This document shows, one piece after another, positions 15,449 through 23,484 of a DNA stretch of 47,625 nt. Under the pieces are notes generated by a model. The model was given only the letters and a program-made list of their open reading frames with translations. It did no database searches and was not told the origin of the DNA. Positions within the stretch are counted from its first letter, which is position 1. Each line of letters begins with the position of its first letter. The position numbers and the translations under genes are program-made. The stretch is from Candidatus Methanoperedens sp. (GTDB lineage: Archaea > Halobacteriota > Methanosarcinia > Methanosarcinales > Methanoperedenaceae): contig JAUSDC010000136.1 in the NCBI GenBank assembly GCA_030650845.1, positions 1 through 47,625 on the forward strand, in the 5' to 3' direction.

Positions 15449-16732
15449 TCATTTTATCCCCAGCGCGCTTGGCTCTTCGCCACCATGCCAGGATTTCCTG
15501 GGGCGCATTTTAACAAGATGTGTTGCCTCAGTTATATCATCAATAATAAGAGCCACACCCTTCTCTGTCCCCATCTTTTTCAGGTGGTCACTTATCCCCT
15601 CGCGCATGTATGTCGGATGTATCGCCTCAAGAGCAGCAATATCGTCCTGGGCGGTCAGGCGATGGCATATGATCATATCGCTCTGTGACATCACATCAGA
15701 ATGAAGGGCAGATGGTCTCTGGGTTGCAAAAACCACAGAAAGGCCAGGCTGCCTCCCCTGACGCAGCCATTCGTTAACAAGAACACTGGTAGCAGGTGTT
15801 TCACCTTCTCGAGGCAGGAAAGTATGAGCCTCGTCGATGAACATCCAGACCATCGGCATCCCCTTTTCTGCAGAAATATCTCCCATCTCCTTTCTTTCGT
15901 ATGCCCGCCTGGCTTTTATGCGCTCCTCATAGATTTTCTTTCCCAATATCTTGACCGTTATTGCTCTTATGTTATAGTTTTCAAGAGAACTCAGGTCAAG
16001 TATGACCACTTTGCCTCCCTTTAGCATGTCTGCAATACTGAATTCCATTTCATCAAAAATTCCCCATGATCGGGCAGCTCGGAAGTAATTCTGTGCTGCA
16101 TTCAGGATGGTAATGTCTGCATCTTCGAATACAGCGTCCAGAATGTCTGAAATGGAATAGTCAGATCTTTTTTCATTCAATTCGTCGATGGTCTTGATAA
16201 GTAGAACGCCAAGCGGGCTTACGGGTGCAACACCGAATAAAGAGCACCAGTCATAACCTGAAAGTCCTGAAGCTGAAATTGAAAATGGTTTGACACTTAT
16301 ATGCTGGTCATCATACTGTTTTACGCTTCCCGCCGGAACAAATACATCCACATCAAAACCCTGTGGAGAAAGTCCCCATCTATTCAGGAGTCCAGACTCC
16401 TTTTCATTTCCATATCGCATAGTCCAGAATACTCCCATGGTATCGATAACAAGGGATGCGATATTCATTTTTACTTCGGGAGAAAGCAAGGAGAGTTCTT
16501 CGATAATAGTACCCATTGTATAGGACTTACCGTAACCCCGCTTACCACAAATGAGAATAGCATGCGGTCTTAAAGCATCAATACAGACATCAGCCCCGAG
16601 GGATTTATCAAGCGCCAGATACCGCCCGATGTTGAGAATACCGGTATGTTCATCTGTATCCCTTCTTCCGAGCACGTATTTTTTCAGTGTAATACCTGAT
16701 CTTTTTAGATCCTGTGCTGTGATGTCCTCCAT
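15449..16732 (-). CDS. HerA-like/DUF87 hexameric ATPase
   Basis: A 427-residue ATPase of the HerA/VirB4-FtsK superfamily. It has Walker A ICGKRGYGKSYTMG near residues 59-72, Walker B VWMFIDEAHTFLP, a sensor FATQRPSALHSD and an N-terminal barrel-like region (KYVLGRRDTDEHTGILNIGRYL). HerA-type motors translocate DNA, often with NurA nuclease in end resection; no nurA is adjacent here, so the role could equally be in a different DNA-processing or conjugation-like context. It is convergent with the Trm5-like gene, seven bases from the palindromic repeat. No membrane segments. Confidence 0.85.
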   Translation of the reverse strand: MEDITAQDLKRSGITLKKYVLGRRDTDEHTGILNIGRYLALDKSLGADVCIDALRPHAILICGKRGYGKSYTMGTIIEELSLLSPEVKMNIASLVIDTMGVFWTMRYGNEKESGLLNRWGLSPQGFDVDVFVPAGSVKQYDDQHISVKPFSISASGLSGYDWCSLFGVAPVSPLGVLLIKTIDELNEKRSDYSISDILDAVFEDADITILNAAQNYFRAARSWGIFDEMEFSIADMLKGGKVVILDLSSLENYNIRAITVKILGKKIYEERIKARRAYERKEMGDISAEKGMPMVWMFIDEAHTFLPREGETPATSVLVNEWLRQGRQPGLSVVFATQRPSALHSDVMSQSDMIICHRLTAQDDIAALEAIHPTYMREGISDHLKKMGTEKGVALIIDDITEATHLVKMRPRKSWHGGEEPSALGIK

Positions 16733-16828
16733 GAAAGTAAGACTGTAGCGCTTAACTTAATTTTATTCATCTACATGTTAGCGCTCTGGTAAAAACTGTT
16801 TTATATTGCCTGTGGTGAGGTTTCAATA

Positions 16829-18274
16829 TTACCCAAGTACTGCTTTCTCCAGCCCTTCCATCGCAATCTTATTCAATTCACGTGCTCTATCCTGCGTCCT
16901 CCCCTCAGAGAACACCCTCACTTTTGGCTCTGTCCCGCTCGCCCTTACCAGGAACCAGCCGTCCTCATAATCCACACGCACTCCATCCATATCTGTAAAA
17001 GATTCATAATCCTGCGGGATCTGTGTTTTTAACCGGTCCAATATCGCCTGCGGCTCAATGCCTTCTGACAGCGTCTTTGCATCCTTTATCTGATAGTATT
17101 TCGGATATGTCCCAACAAGTTCAGAAAAGCTCATTTCTTCCTTAGCCAGTATCCCTGCCATCACTCCAGCAAGCATCGGACCCTCGCGACTCCATTCAAG
17201 CAGCACTGAACCATGCTCTTCAAGTCCCACCTGGGCGCCGCACATAAGTTTTGCCTGAGCCAGATATGGCTCACCCACAGGCGTATATATGACCTTAGCG
17301 CCCAGGGACTCTGCAACGTCTTTTATGAGATTTGAGAATGCGATCGTCACTGCAATTAACTTTTTTTTGTCGCTGCTCTGTCGCAGAACATGATCTGCAA
17401 TAATAGCTGCGCTCACGTCTCCCTGCACGAATTTACCATGTTCATCGATGAAGGCGGTCCTGTCGCCGTCGCCATCATGCGCCACGCCCATGTCAGCTTT
17501 TTCTGACCTGACAAGTTTCTTGAGTTTTTCAAGGTTCGCATCAGTTGGTTCTGGATTTCTTTCCCTGAACATGCCGTCATATTTGCAGTTGAACCTCACC
17601 ACTTCATGCCCAAGCCTTTCAAGAGTCTCCGGTGTCACTGTGGACGCAGAGCCACCTCCTCCATCCACAACGATTTTCATCGGATTTGTTGGAAATAGCT
17701 TCTGTACATACTGGATTATGTGGGCCCGGTACCTGTCTGCAGCCTTGCTATCTGCGATCTTTTTCCCTTTATTTGCACCAGCCAATATATCTCCAAAATA
17801 AACATTCTCAATTGCCAGGTCTTCTTCAGGAGAGAATCCTCTCCCGCTTTTACTCAAACATTTTATACCATTGTATTCTGGTGGGTTGTGCGATGCTGTT
17901 ATCATCACGCCAGCGTCAGCCTGCCGCGCTATTTCAAGTGACAGGGCGTTCGGAGTGATTATACCCAGAGTCAGTGCATTGCACCCGTGTTCTGTTATCC
18001 CATCGATGAGTACCTCTTCAAGCATGTCAGAGGATATGCGGGGATCTTTCCCGATCGCAATTGTCTTTCCCTCTCCGAGATGCAGCGCCAGCGACGCACC
18101 CACCCGTTTAACTTTATCTGCGTCGAACCCTTTATTCACTATGCCGCGAAAGCCGAATGTACCGAATAGTTTTTTCCTACTGCGCATCTTTTTATAATCA
18201 TCAAATTTTTTTATGAACTTTTCGCATGGCATGTTGACAGAATATGCATTGGTTGTATTAAAATTAGCTTCCAT
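16829..18274 (-). CDS. Phosphohexomutase (phosphoglucosamine/phosphomannomutase)
   Basis: An alpha-D-phosphohexomutase that moves phosphate between C6 and C1 of hexoses for nucleotide-sugar synthesis. Key elements are FGTFGFRGIVN at the N-terminus, the phosphoserine loop ITASHNPPEYNGIK, the Mg site AHDGDGDRTAF, the sugar-binding GLEEHGSVL-like loop and the C-terminal phosphate-binding VRASGTEPKVRVFSEG. Archaeal GlmM-type proteins are about 450 residues; the first 30 residues (to KKMRSRK) look like an extension, so initiation at a later Met is possible. GlcN, Man or Glc specificity cannot be decided from motifs alone. Confidence 0.93.
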   Translation of the reverse strand: MEANFNTTNAYSVNMPCEKFIKKFDDYKKMRSRKKLFGTFGFRGIVNKGFDADKVKRVGASLALHLGEGKTIAIGKDPRISSDMLEEVLIDGITEHGCNALTLGIITPNALSLEIARQADAGVMITASHNPPEYNGIKCLSKSGRGFSPEEDLAIENVYFGDILAGANKGKKIADSKAADRYRAHIIQYVQKLFPTNPMKIVVDGGGGSASTVTPETLERLGHEVVRFNCKYDGMFRERNPEPTDANLEKLKKLVRSEKADMGVAHDGDGDRTAFIDEHGKFVQGDVSAAIIADHVLRQSSDKKKLIAVTIAFSNLIKDVAESLGAKVIYTPVGEPYLAQAKLMCGAQVGLEEHGSVLLEWSREGPMLAGVMAGILAKEEMSFSELVGTYPKYYQIKDAKTLSEGIEPQAILDRLKTQIPQDYESFTDMDGVRVDYEDGWFLVRASGTEPKVRVFSEGRTQDRARELNKIAMEGLEKAVLG

Positions 18275-18298
18275 TATAAGTGAATAATATCAAACCTC

Positions 18299-18323
18299 GC
18301 AAAGCATGCAAAGAGCGCAAAGT
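18299..18323. repeat. Short 'GCAAAG' direct repeat
   Basis: Three imperfect units (GCAAAGCAT, GCAAAGAGC, GCAAAGT) lie in the divergent spacer between the phosphohexomutase and SatD-like genes. The pattern resembles common AGCGCAAAG repeat debris in prokaryotes. It is too short for a functional call. Confidence 0.4.
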
Positions 18324-18326
18324 TAA

Positions 18327-18346
18327 TATAAGTCTAAAGACTTATA
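18327..18346. promoter_or_regulatory. Inverted repeat upstream of the SatD-like gene
   Basis: TATAAGTCT and AGACTTATA are separated by AA, a perfect nine-base inverted repeat 42-61 bases before the SatD-like ATG. It includes TATAA-like sequence at both ends, so a bound dimer would overlap a promoter. The SatD-like protein carries a helix-turn-helix and is an obvious candidate to bind it, but this is inference. Confidence 0.45.
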
Positions 18347-18387
18347 ATATATGATTATAATGACATGACATTATATTTGTTGATATT

Positions 18388-19047
18388 ATGAGCGCAGGAA
18401 AAATCTATGCTGTCCTGACGGGCGATCTGATCGGTTATTCGCAATTCAAGCCTAAAGACCGGGAAAGAGTACTGTCTGTACTGAAAGCCGCTTTCGGGAA
18501 GCTTCCTCCAGACATGATAGCTTCAAATTTCCACATTTTTAGGGGGGACAGCTTTCAGGGAGTATTGTCTATGCCAGATGAGGCGCTGATGGCTGCGCTG
18601 ATCATTCGTTCGGGTCTGATATCGGGTTCCAGTGGAAAAAGCCATCGCATAGACACGAGGATCGCTATAGGATTGGGAACTGTCGACCGCCTGGGAAAAA
18701 GAGCAGGAGAGGGGGACGGAGAGGCTTTCAGGAACTCAGGGAAAGGACTTGACAGCATGAAAAAAAGCGATCATAATATTACAGCGCTCACACCCTGGAA
18801 GGAACTCAATGATGAACTGCGCGCTGAATGCGCGCTACTTGATGCCCTGATAATGCGGTGGAGCATGGAACAGGCTGAAGCTGTCATGTATCATATCATG
18901 GGCCAGACGCAGGAAGAGATAGCAAGGTCGCTGAATATCAGCCAGCCCGCCGTGTTCCAGCGCCTGAGGACGGGGGGCATGAGGGCGATCCAGGAATTCC
19001 TGCAAAGGTACAGGGAAACTATTAAATATAATGCTGGAGACCTATAA
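18388..19047 (+). CDS. SatD-family protein with C-terminal helix-turn-helix
   Basis: A 219-residue protein. The N-terminal half resembles SatD-family proteins with a cyclase-like fold: AVLTGDLIGYSQFKPKDRERVLSVL, FRGDSFQGVL and RIAIGLGTVD. The C-terminal part, ALIMRWSMEQAEAVMYHIMGQTQEEIARSLNISQPAVFQRLR, is a sigma-region-4-like helix-turn-helix. In other genomes SatD proteins accompany a DUF3307 membrane protein, which is what follows here 28 bases downstream. The Asp/Asp metal pattern of true cyclases is only partly apparent, so catalysis is doubtful. Likely a sensor or regulator for the membrane partner; a near-perfect palindrome lies upstream. Confidence 0.8.
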   Translation: MSAGKIYAVLTGDLIGYSQFKPKDRERVLSVLKAAFGKLPPDMIASNFHIFRGDSFQGVLSMPDEALMAALIIRSGLISGSSGKSHRIDTRIAIGLGTVDRLGKRAGEGDGEAFRNSGKGLDSMKKSDHNITALTPWKELNDELRAECALLDALIMRWSMEQAEAVMYHIMGQTQEEIARSLNISQPAVFQRLRTGGMRAIQEFLQRYRETIKYNAGDL

Positions 19048-19075
19048 ATAAGAACTATAAGGAAAGAGGCTTATA

Positions 19076-19810
19076 ATGATAGACCAGATGGATATCTCAC
19101 TGCTCATTCGCCTTTTGATAGCCCATCTGCTAACTGACTTCGTTTTCCAGAGCGATTCGTGGGTGGAACAGAGGAAGAAGGATGGGTGGCGCGGAAGACA
19201 TCTCTACCTGCACGGTATCATGGCGGGAGTTTTTGCATATATTTTTTCGGGGTTCTGGAGCATGATATGGATTCCTGCGGCGGTAGCTGCCACACATATC
19301 CTAATTGATGGAATAAAATCAAGATATGAAAATGATCTCAAGAGCTTCTTTGCAGACCAGATCGGGCATTTCGCAGTTCTTATTGCTATATGGATACTGA
19401 TAATAGCTCCTGATACTGAATATCTGATCTATATTGAAAATCTCTTTTTATACGGAACAAAGATCTGGGTCATCGCCGCAGCTTATCTTATCATAATATG
19501 GCCAAGCAGCGTGCTGATAAACAGGATAACCGAGAAATGGAGAAAGGACATCAGCGAAAAGGAAGGCGCAGAGAAAGATAAAAGCCTTGAGAAGGCAGGG
19601 ACATGGATAGGGTGGCTGGAGCGCTTTTTAATCCTTACCTTTATTCTTCTGCAGCAGTATGCTGCCATAGGTTTCCTGGTTGCTGCAAAGTCGATATTCA
19701 GGTTCAGCGAATCGAGGAAGGTGGGGGAATATGTTCTGATAGGGACGCTTCTGAGCTTTGTTATCGCGGTGATAGTGGGACTGGTTGCAAGTATGCTGTT
19801 AGCTGTTTGA
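19076..19810 (+). CDS. DUF3307 membrane protein
   Basis: A 244-residue integral membrane protein of the DUF3307 family. The conserved start LLIRLLIAHLLTDFVFQSDSW and the LYLHGIMAGVFAYIF and ATHILIDGIKSRYE blocks are recognisable; these contain His and Asp residues inside predicted helices. About six or seven hydrophobic helices are visible, with a charged cytoplasmic segment (KWRKDISEKEGAEKDKSLEK) in the middle. Function unknown. AAGGAAAGAGG precedes the ATG by a dozen bases. The SatD-like gene immediately upstream is its usual partner, so they probably form a sensory or transport pair. Confidence 0.85.
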   Translation: MIDQMDISLLIRLLIAHLLTDFVFQSDSWVEQRKKDGWRGRHLYLHGIMAGVFAYIFSGFWSMIWIPAAVAATHILIDGIKSRYENDLKSFFADQIGHFAVLIAIWILIIAPDTEYLIYIENLFLYGTKIWVIAAAYLIIIWPSSVLINRITEKWRKDISEKEGAEKDKSLEKAGTWIGWLERFLILTFILLQQYAAIGFLVAAKSIFRFSESRKVGEYVLIGTLLSFVIAVIVGLVASMLLAV

Positions 19811-19827
19811 GAGGAGAATTAATTACT

Positions 19828-20076
19828 GTGGTAAAACTAACACTCTACTCCAAAAAAGTATGCCACCTCTGCGACACTGTAAAAAAGGAACTTAATGGGC
19901 TCAGGAAAGAACTCTCATTTTCGATCACTGAAGTCGATATCGAAAAAGACCTCAATGCCAACGAAAAATACAGGAACTTGATCCCGGTCATAGAAATGGA
20001 TGGGAAGGTGATCTTCACAGGCAGGATAGATAGGGAAAAATTAAAACACGCCCTCAGGCAGAAGTATCAACCTTAA
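19828..20076 (+). CDS. Glutaredoxin-like thioredoxin-fold protein
   Basis: An 82-residue DUF836/glutaredoxin-like protein. It reads VVKLTLYSKKVCHLCDTVKKEL, with a CxxC redox pair on the first helix, and has the cis-Pro site in NLIPVIEMDGKVIFTGRID. Such proteins exchange disulfides or hold metal or Fe-S. The probable start is GTG at 19828, behind GAGGAGAATT; a TTG at 19807 overlapping the DUF3307 stop is the alternative. It is third in the SatD-DUF3307 run. Its 3' end overlaps the last gene of the opposite-strand cytochrome operon by 23 bases. Confidence 0.85.
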   Translation: MVKLTLYSKKVCHLCDTVKKELNGLRKELSFSITEVDIEKDLNANEKYRNLIPVIEMDGKVIFTGRIDREKLKHALRQKYQP

Positions 20077-20239
20077 TGAACAGAGGCGTAATGCTGATAA
20101 ACCCTCCAAGCCCGAAAAGAAAAAGGGCAATAAAATAATTGCCCCTGAAGACGTTGTCTATACTCACAGCTACCAGTATCAGTCCTGCGATCTTGGATAT
20201 TGCATCTATCTTTGGGTACTTCATTCTTGATACTTTCAT
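20054..20239 (-). CDS. Small two-helix membrane protein of the b6f-like locus
   Basis: A 61-residue protein (MKVSRMKYPKIDAISK then two hydrophobic stretches, IAGLILVAVSIDNVF and YFIALFLFGLGGFISITPLF). Its ATG overlaps the TAA of the PetD-like gene (TAATG), a strong sign that it is translated with the complex. Small single- or double-span subunits are common in cytochrome b6f and bc1 complexes, so a subunit or assembly role is a fair inference. No family is recognised. It overlaps the convergent glutaredoxin-like gene by 23 bases. Confidence 0.65.
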   Translation of the reverse strand: MKVSRMKYPKIDAISKIAGLILVAVSIDNVFRGNYFIALFLFGLGGFISITPLFIKVDTSA

Positions 20240-20697
20240 TAGTGGTGAACGATACTGAAGTAGGTGAAATACAGGACACCTATAACTGCAATGATCCCCA
20301 GAGCCACTGCTACCTTCCTCTTCTTTATATCCGACGAGGGGTTCCTGTCGATGAACGGCACCAGGAACAGGAGACCGTACCAGACCACCATGGGCAGCGT
20401 TACACCAATAGTCTTTGCCTCTATCGGTCCGATATTCCATATCCAGAACTTCAGGAATCCGAACACATAAAGGAAATACCATTCAGGATATATGGGTGAG
20501 GGTGTATCGAATGGGTCTGCGGGTTTAAGCAGGCTTGCCGGAAAAAGAGAAGCCAGCAGTAATATACTTCCAGCAATAAGGCACATCACAACGACTTCAC
20601 GCAGAAGAAAATGCGGGAAGAATGGAAGTCCCCGCACCCTTACAGGTTCATGCTCAGGTTCATCTATTTTATGCCTTTCAACATCTTTTAATGCCAT
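20239..20697 (-). CDS. Cytochrome b C-terminal subunit (PetD-like)
   Basis: A 152-residue protein equal to subunit IV of the b6f complex or the C-terminal part of cytochrome b. It has three hydrophobic helices and the Qo-site PEWY motif at residues 71-74 (DTPSPIYPEWYFLYVF), essential for quinol oxidation in bc complexes. A charged N-terminus (DVERHKIDEPEHEPVRVRG) precedes the first helix. The ribosome-binding site GGAGG overlaps the end of the cytochrome b6-like gene. As in cyanobacteria and chloroplasts, cytochrome b is thus split between two polypeptides. Confidence 0.93.
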   Translation of the reverse strand: MALKDVERHKIDEPEHEPVRVRGLPFFPHFLLREVVVMCLIAGSILLLASLFPASLLKPADPFDTPSPIYPEWYFLYVFGFLKFWIWNIGPIEAKTIGVTLPMVVWYGLLFLVPFIDRNPSSDIKKRKVAVALGIIAVIGVLYFTYFSIVHH

Positions 20698-20698
20698 G

Positions 20699-21361
20699 TT
20701 ACAGCCTCCCTGAAATTCCCTGCAGTCTGACCATCAGGAAATGCAAAACCAGAAGGATCGCTACTGTCGCAGGTAATATCAAAACATGTAATGCATAGAA
20801 CCTTGTCAGCGTCTCAGGGCCGATATCATTGCCGCCCACAAGTATAAGTGATATATAAATTCCCATCACCGGTATTGAACCTGCTATCCCGGTTCCGATC
20901 TTGGTCGCCCAGAAAGCAAGCTGGTCCCAGGGGAGAAGGTATCCTGAGAAACCGAACGTCGTGGTGATAAGAAGCAAACTTATTCCAACCACCCAGTTCA
21001 GTTCGCGCGGTTTTTTATAAGCCCCCATGAAGTATATCCTCAACATATGCAGCATCACAGCAGCTATCATTATATTCGCAGCCCAGTGATGGATGCTCCT
21101 GATAAGGCTTCCCATAGGCACTTCCGTCATTATGCGTTCCACGCTCTTATATGCTTCAACAGGCGTGGGCTTGTAGTACATAGCCAGGAATATTCCCGTA
21201 AGAACAAGGATCAGGAAACACAAAAACGCCGTTCCTCCCAGGCAATAGAGAGGATTTGATGTCACGTTCTCAGGTGCGGGATGCTTCACAATCGGCGGGA
21301 GCAGCTCACTCAATTTCAACCGTTCATCAAACCATTTATAAAGTTTATCAGATAGAGTCAT
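20699..21361 (-). CDS. Cytochrome b6-like N-terminal cytochrome b subunit
   Basis: A 220-residue four-helix diheme cytochrome b that oxidises and reduces quinones in the membrane. Heme b ligands are His91/His105 (RSIHHWAANIM...VMLHML) and His192/His207; the 15-residue step in the second pair is the b6 rather than mitochondrial b spacing. Cys40 in PLYCLGG coincides with the cysteine of chloroplast b6 that binds heme c_n (heme c_i). The sequence KKPRELNWVVG, GYLLPWDQLAFWA and LTRFYALHVLILP also match b6. GAGGTAATATT precedes the ATG. It lies between the Rieske and PetD-like genes. Confidence 0.96.
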   Translation of the reverse strand: MTLSDKLYKWFDERLKLSELLPPIVKHPAPENVTSNPLYCLGGTAFLCFLILVLTGIFLAMYYKPTPVEAYKSVERIMTEVPMGSLIRSIHHWAANIMIAAVMLHMLRIYFMGAYKKPRELNWVVGISLLLITTTFGFSGYLLPWDQLAFWATKIGTGIAGSIPVMGIYISLILVGGNDIGPETLTRFYALHVLILPATVAILLVLHFLMVRLQGISGRL

Positions 21362-21370
21362 AATATTACC

Positions 21371-21865
21371 TCATGCCGCTCCGGCATAGAAAGAAATGGT
21401 CTTTACATATTCAGGGTCTTTCCACTTCAGTGCATATATCGCGCCTTCTTTTACAATTATATCAATAGCAGGAAGAGGCGATGGGGGGGGTCCTGAAATT
21501 ACCGCCCCTGTATTGGGGTCGAACTTACCCAGATGGCATGGACAAAAAAGAATGTTCTCATCAGGTTTCCAGTAGGCAATGCAACCAAGATGCGTACATA
21601 TAGAACCGAACGCTCTGAAACCTGCAGGCATACGCAATAGAACTGCAGCTTTATTGTTGAACATGAACTTCTTAATGGTTCCGGGGGGAACCTCGTCCAC
21701 ATTAGCTATCAATACTTCAACTGATGCGTTTTTGCTGCTTGATGCAGGCCATAAATATTTCAATATCGTCGCTATTCCACCTGATGCAAATAAAACTGCT
21801 ACCAGGCCAATAAATACTTCAGTTAATTTTCTTCTTGTAATTGTCAGTGTGATCTTGTCTTCCAT
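21371..21865 (-). CDS. Rieske [2Fe-2S] iron-sulfur protein
   Basis: The high-potential subunit that takes the first electron from quinol. From the chosen start it has 164 residues: an N-terminal membrane anchor after TITRRKLTEVFIG (a twin-arginine-like motif, consistent with Tat export of the folded protein), then the cluster ligands Cys90 and His92 (CTHLGC) and Cys108 and His111 (CPCHLGKFD), with Cys95 and Cys110 placed for the usual disulfide. The ATG at 21865 is preferred over one 30 bases upstream since GGAGTGAT stands before it. The gene starts just past the previous stop. Confidence 0.96.
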   Translation of the reverse strand: MEDKITLTITRRKLTEVFIGLVAVLFASGGIATILKYLWPASSSKNASVEVLIANVDEVPPGTIKKFMFNNKAAVLLRMPAGFRAFGSICTHLGCIAYWKPDENILFCPCHLGKFDPNTGAVISGPPPSPLPAIDIIVKEGAIYALKWKDPEYVKTISFYAGAA

Positions 21866-21869
21866 GTTA

Positions 21870-22145
21870 TCACTCCAGCGTGGTAACGTATTCATCCTGC
21901 AGCAGCCATTTTACATACAGGTATACGATCGCCCCAAGGTCGAAAAGCAGATAGGCTAGTAATTTTCCGATTTCCTCTATGAATGGTCTCGTGGATGCAT
22001 CTGATGGTTCGCTGGACACTAATTTTAATATTAGCATCCCTGTCAGTCCCGCAGCCACGATCGTCAATAAAACGATAAGAATGAAAGCTACATGCGACCA
22101 GGATCCTGTTTTTTCCGGTCCATATTCAATTTTCTCGATATGCAT
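21870..22145 (-). CDS. Small membrane protein of the b6f-like locus
   Basis: A 91-residue protein with two hydrophobic spans (VAFILIVLLTIVAAGLTGMLIL and LLAYLLFDLGAIVYLYVKWLL) and a short loop containing SSEPSDASTRP. No cofactor motif and no recognised family. A GAGGTGAAAAT ribosome-binding site precedes the ATG, and the stop lies four bases before the Rieske start, so it belongs to the same operon. Its spans resemble the accessory helices of quinol-oxidising complexes; an anchoring or assembly role is inference. Confidence 0.7.
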   Translation of the reverse strand: MHIEKIEYGPEKTGSWSHVAFILIVLLTIVAAGLTGMLILKLVSSEPSDASTRPFIEEIGKLLAYLLFDLGAIVYLYVKWLLQDEYVTTLE

Positions 22146-22154
22146 ATTTTCACC

Positions 22155-22502
22155 TCACAACCGGATAATGTAGACCAGGGCAATTATCAGGAGAATGGTG
22201 ATGAAGGCCTGGATGCCTACATCCCATGTATTCATGTGAACGCCTATCACGATCTCCTCTGTAGGTACTGGTGTAGGTGTTACCTTGGGTGATGGAATAT
22301 AACCTAGAAGAGAGTGATTGTTCGTCCCGTAAAAGGTTCCTGCCTCATTAAGCTGTGGTGGCCCATCCCTTGAGTGGCAGTATGGACAATTTCGGCTCTC
22401 TTTGGCAGCATACTCAGGTCTTGCCAAACTTAAGACAGGTGAAAGCACCATGAATACCAGCATAAAAAGCAGGAATATCTGTATTGATTTTGATCTATTC
22501 AT
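22155..22502 (-). CDS. Membrane-anchored monoheme cytochrome c
   Basis: A 115-residue protein with a signal peptide or N-terminal anchor (IFLLFMLVFMVLSPVLSLA), one c-heme site CPYCH at residues 39-43 followed by SRDGPPQLNEAG, a Pro/Thr linker (PKVTPTPVPTEE) and a C-terminal membrane helix ending in IIRL. The heme would lie outside the membrane, where it could accept electrons from the Rieske head, as cytochrome c1 or f does. Methionine as second heme ligand is not obvious in the short domain. The ribosome-binding site is GAGGTGA. It lies between the hexaheme and small membrane protein genes. Confidence 0.88.
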   Translation of the reverse strand: MNRSKSIQIFLLFMLVFMVLSPVLSLARPEYAAKESRNCPYCHSRDGPPQLNEAGTFYGTNNHSLLGYIPSPKVTPTPVPTEEIVIGVHMNTWDVGIQAFITILLIIALVYIIRL

Positions 22503-22514
22503 ACTTCATTCACC

Positions 22515-23447
22515 TCATTTGAACCGTCGTATCAGCAAGTACATGGCAAATATTCCAGCCAGGGAAACAATAATATTAAATCCAGGTGTCGATGGTTTTG
22601 CAGGGCTCCCTGTTTCAAGTTGAGCCTGCTGGGCAGCCTTGATACCGCTGTCTATAACCTGCTCAAAGTGCGGCAGGTCAAATCCATGCCACAGTACCGG
22701 AAGGCTATCCCTTATCGATTCTGCTATATCCAGCGATTTTTGCGCATCTGTTACATCTTTTCCCTGTTGTTTGGCCAGTTTCACTGCTTCCTGGGCAACT
22801 TTGATCTCGTTCTTTAGCTTTTCTGCATTTTCAAGTGCGATCACGGCTTTATCAGGAGCATCAGACGGAGCGATCCTCATATCAGCATTATGGCACTGGC
22901 TGCAAAGCTCCTGGAACTCACTGACGTTTAGCACCTTGAATTCATGAGGCGAATGGCATGTATCGCATGTTGGCGCCTGTTTGAGCGCCTTAAGTCTCTG
23001 GTAATGTTTTGATTCTTTGAATTCTTTCAGTTCCTGAATATGGCATTTTCCACATGTTTCAGGTACGTTCCTGTAAAATACAGTGCTGTTGTAATCCGAA
23101 GACCTGGCAACCCCATTATGAGCTTTCTCTTTTATATTAGAACCCGGGTCACCGCCATGGCAGTTGTTACATGTCACGTTGAACAGGGCATGTTTAGAGT
23201 GTGTCCACTGTTCATAATTGCTTTTCGCGATCCTGTCAATGGTCGTAGCATGGCATTCAAGAGAACAAGCCACATCCCGTGCCAGGTGTTTCACTCTCAC
23301 TTCATTGAGTTCTTTTTCCTTTTCACTGAAAGCAGATAGCTTTTCATGGCAATCCAGACAGGAATTGTCTGCCAGCGCGACTGGTACAACAATAAACGAC
23401 AGTAACAACATGCTACTTAATAAAATTATATATGACTTATAATTCAT
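22515..23447 (-). CDS. Hexaheme cytochrome c with sortase-type tail (paralogue 1)
   Basis: A 310-residue exported cytochrome. After a signal peptide ending near residue 26 come six heme sites: CLDCH 30, CSLECH 61 (a CX3CH variant), CNNCH 93, CGKCH 132, CDTCH 161 and CSQCH 182. A charged helical region (about 205-250, VAQEAVKLAKQQGKDVTDAQKSLDIAE) follows, then a PGF-like tail (STPGFNII, hydrophobic helix, RRFK) for archaeosortase anchoring. Likely function is electron relay at the cell surface from the Rieske/b complex. The upstream ribosome-binding site is AGGTGAT. It is a close paralogue of the next gene upstream. Confidence 0.93.
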   Translation of the reverse strand: MNYKSYIILLSSMLLLSFIVVPVALADNSCLDCHEKLSAFSEKEKELNEVRVKHLARDVACSLECHATTIDRIAKSNYEQWTHSKHALFNVTCNNCHGGDPGSNIKEKAHNGVARSSDYNSTVFYRNVPETCGKCHIQELKEFKESKHYQRLKALKQAPTCDTCHSPHEFKVLNVSEFQELCSQCHNADMRIAPSDAPDKAVIALENAEKLKNEIKVAQEAVKLAKQQGKDVTDAQKSLDIAESIRDSLPVLWHGFDLPHFEQVIDSGIKAAQQAQLETGSPAKPSTPGFNIIVSLAGIFAMYLLIRRFK

Positions 23448-23484
23448 TCTATCACCTGATATTTATTCGTTTTTCTCGTTTTTT

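Noticed and set aside
20054-20482. Long 142-residue minus frame overlapping the PetD-like gene
   Set aside because: Its first half is out of frame within the PEWY-bearing PetD-like gene; only its last 61 residues, from the ATG at 20239, form a credible membrane protein.
20699-21361. Mitochondrial-type cytochrome bc1 b subunit
   Set aside because: Split b6/PetD arrangement, 15-residue second His spacing and the CLGG cysteine indicate b6-like.
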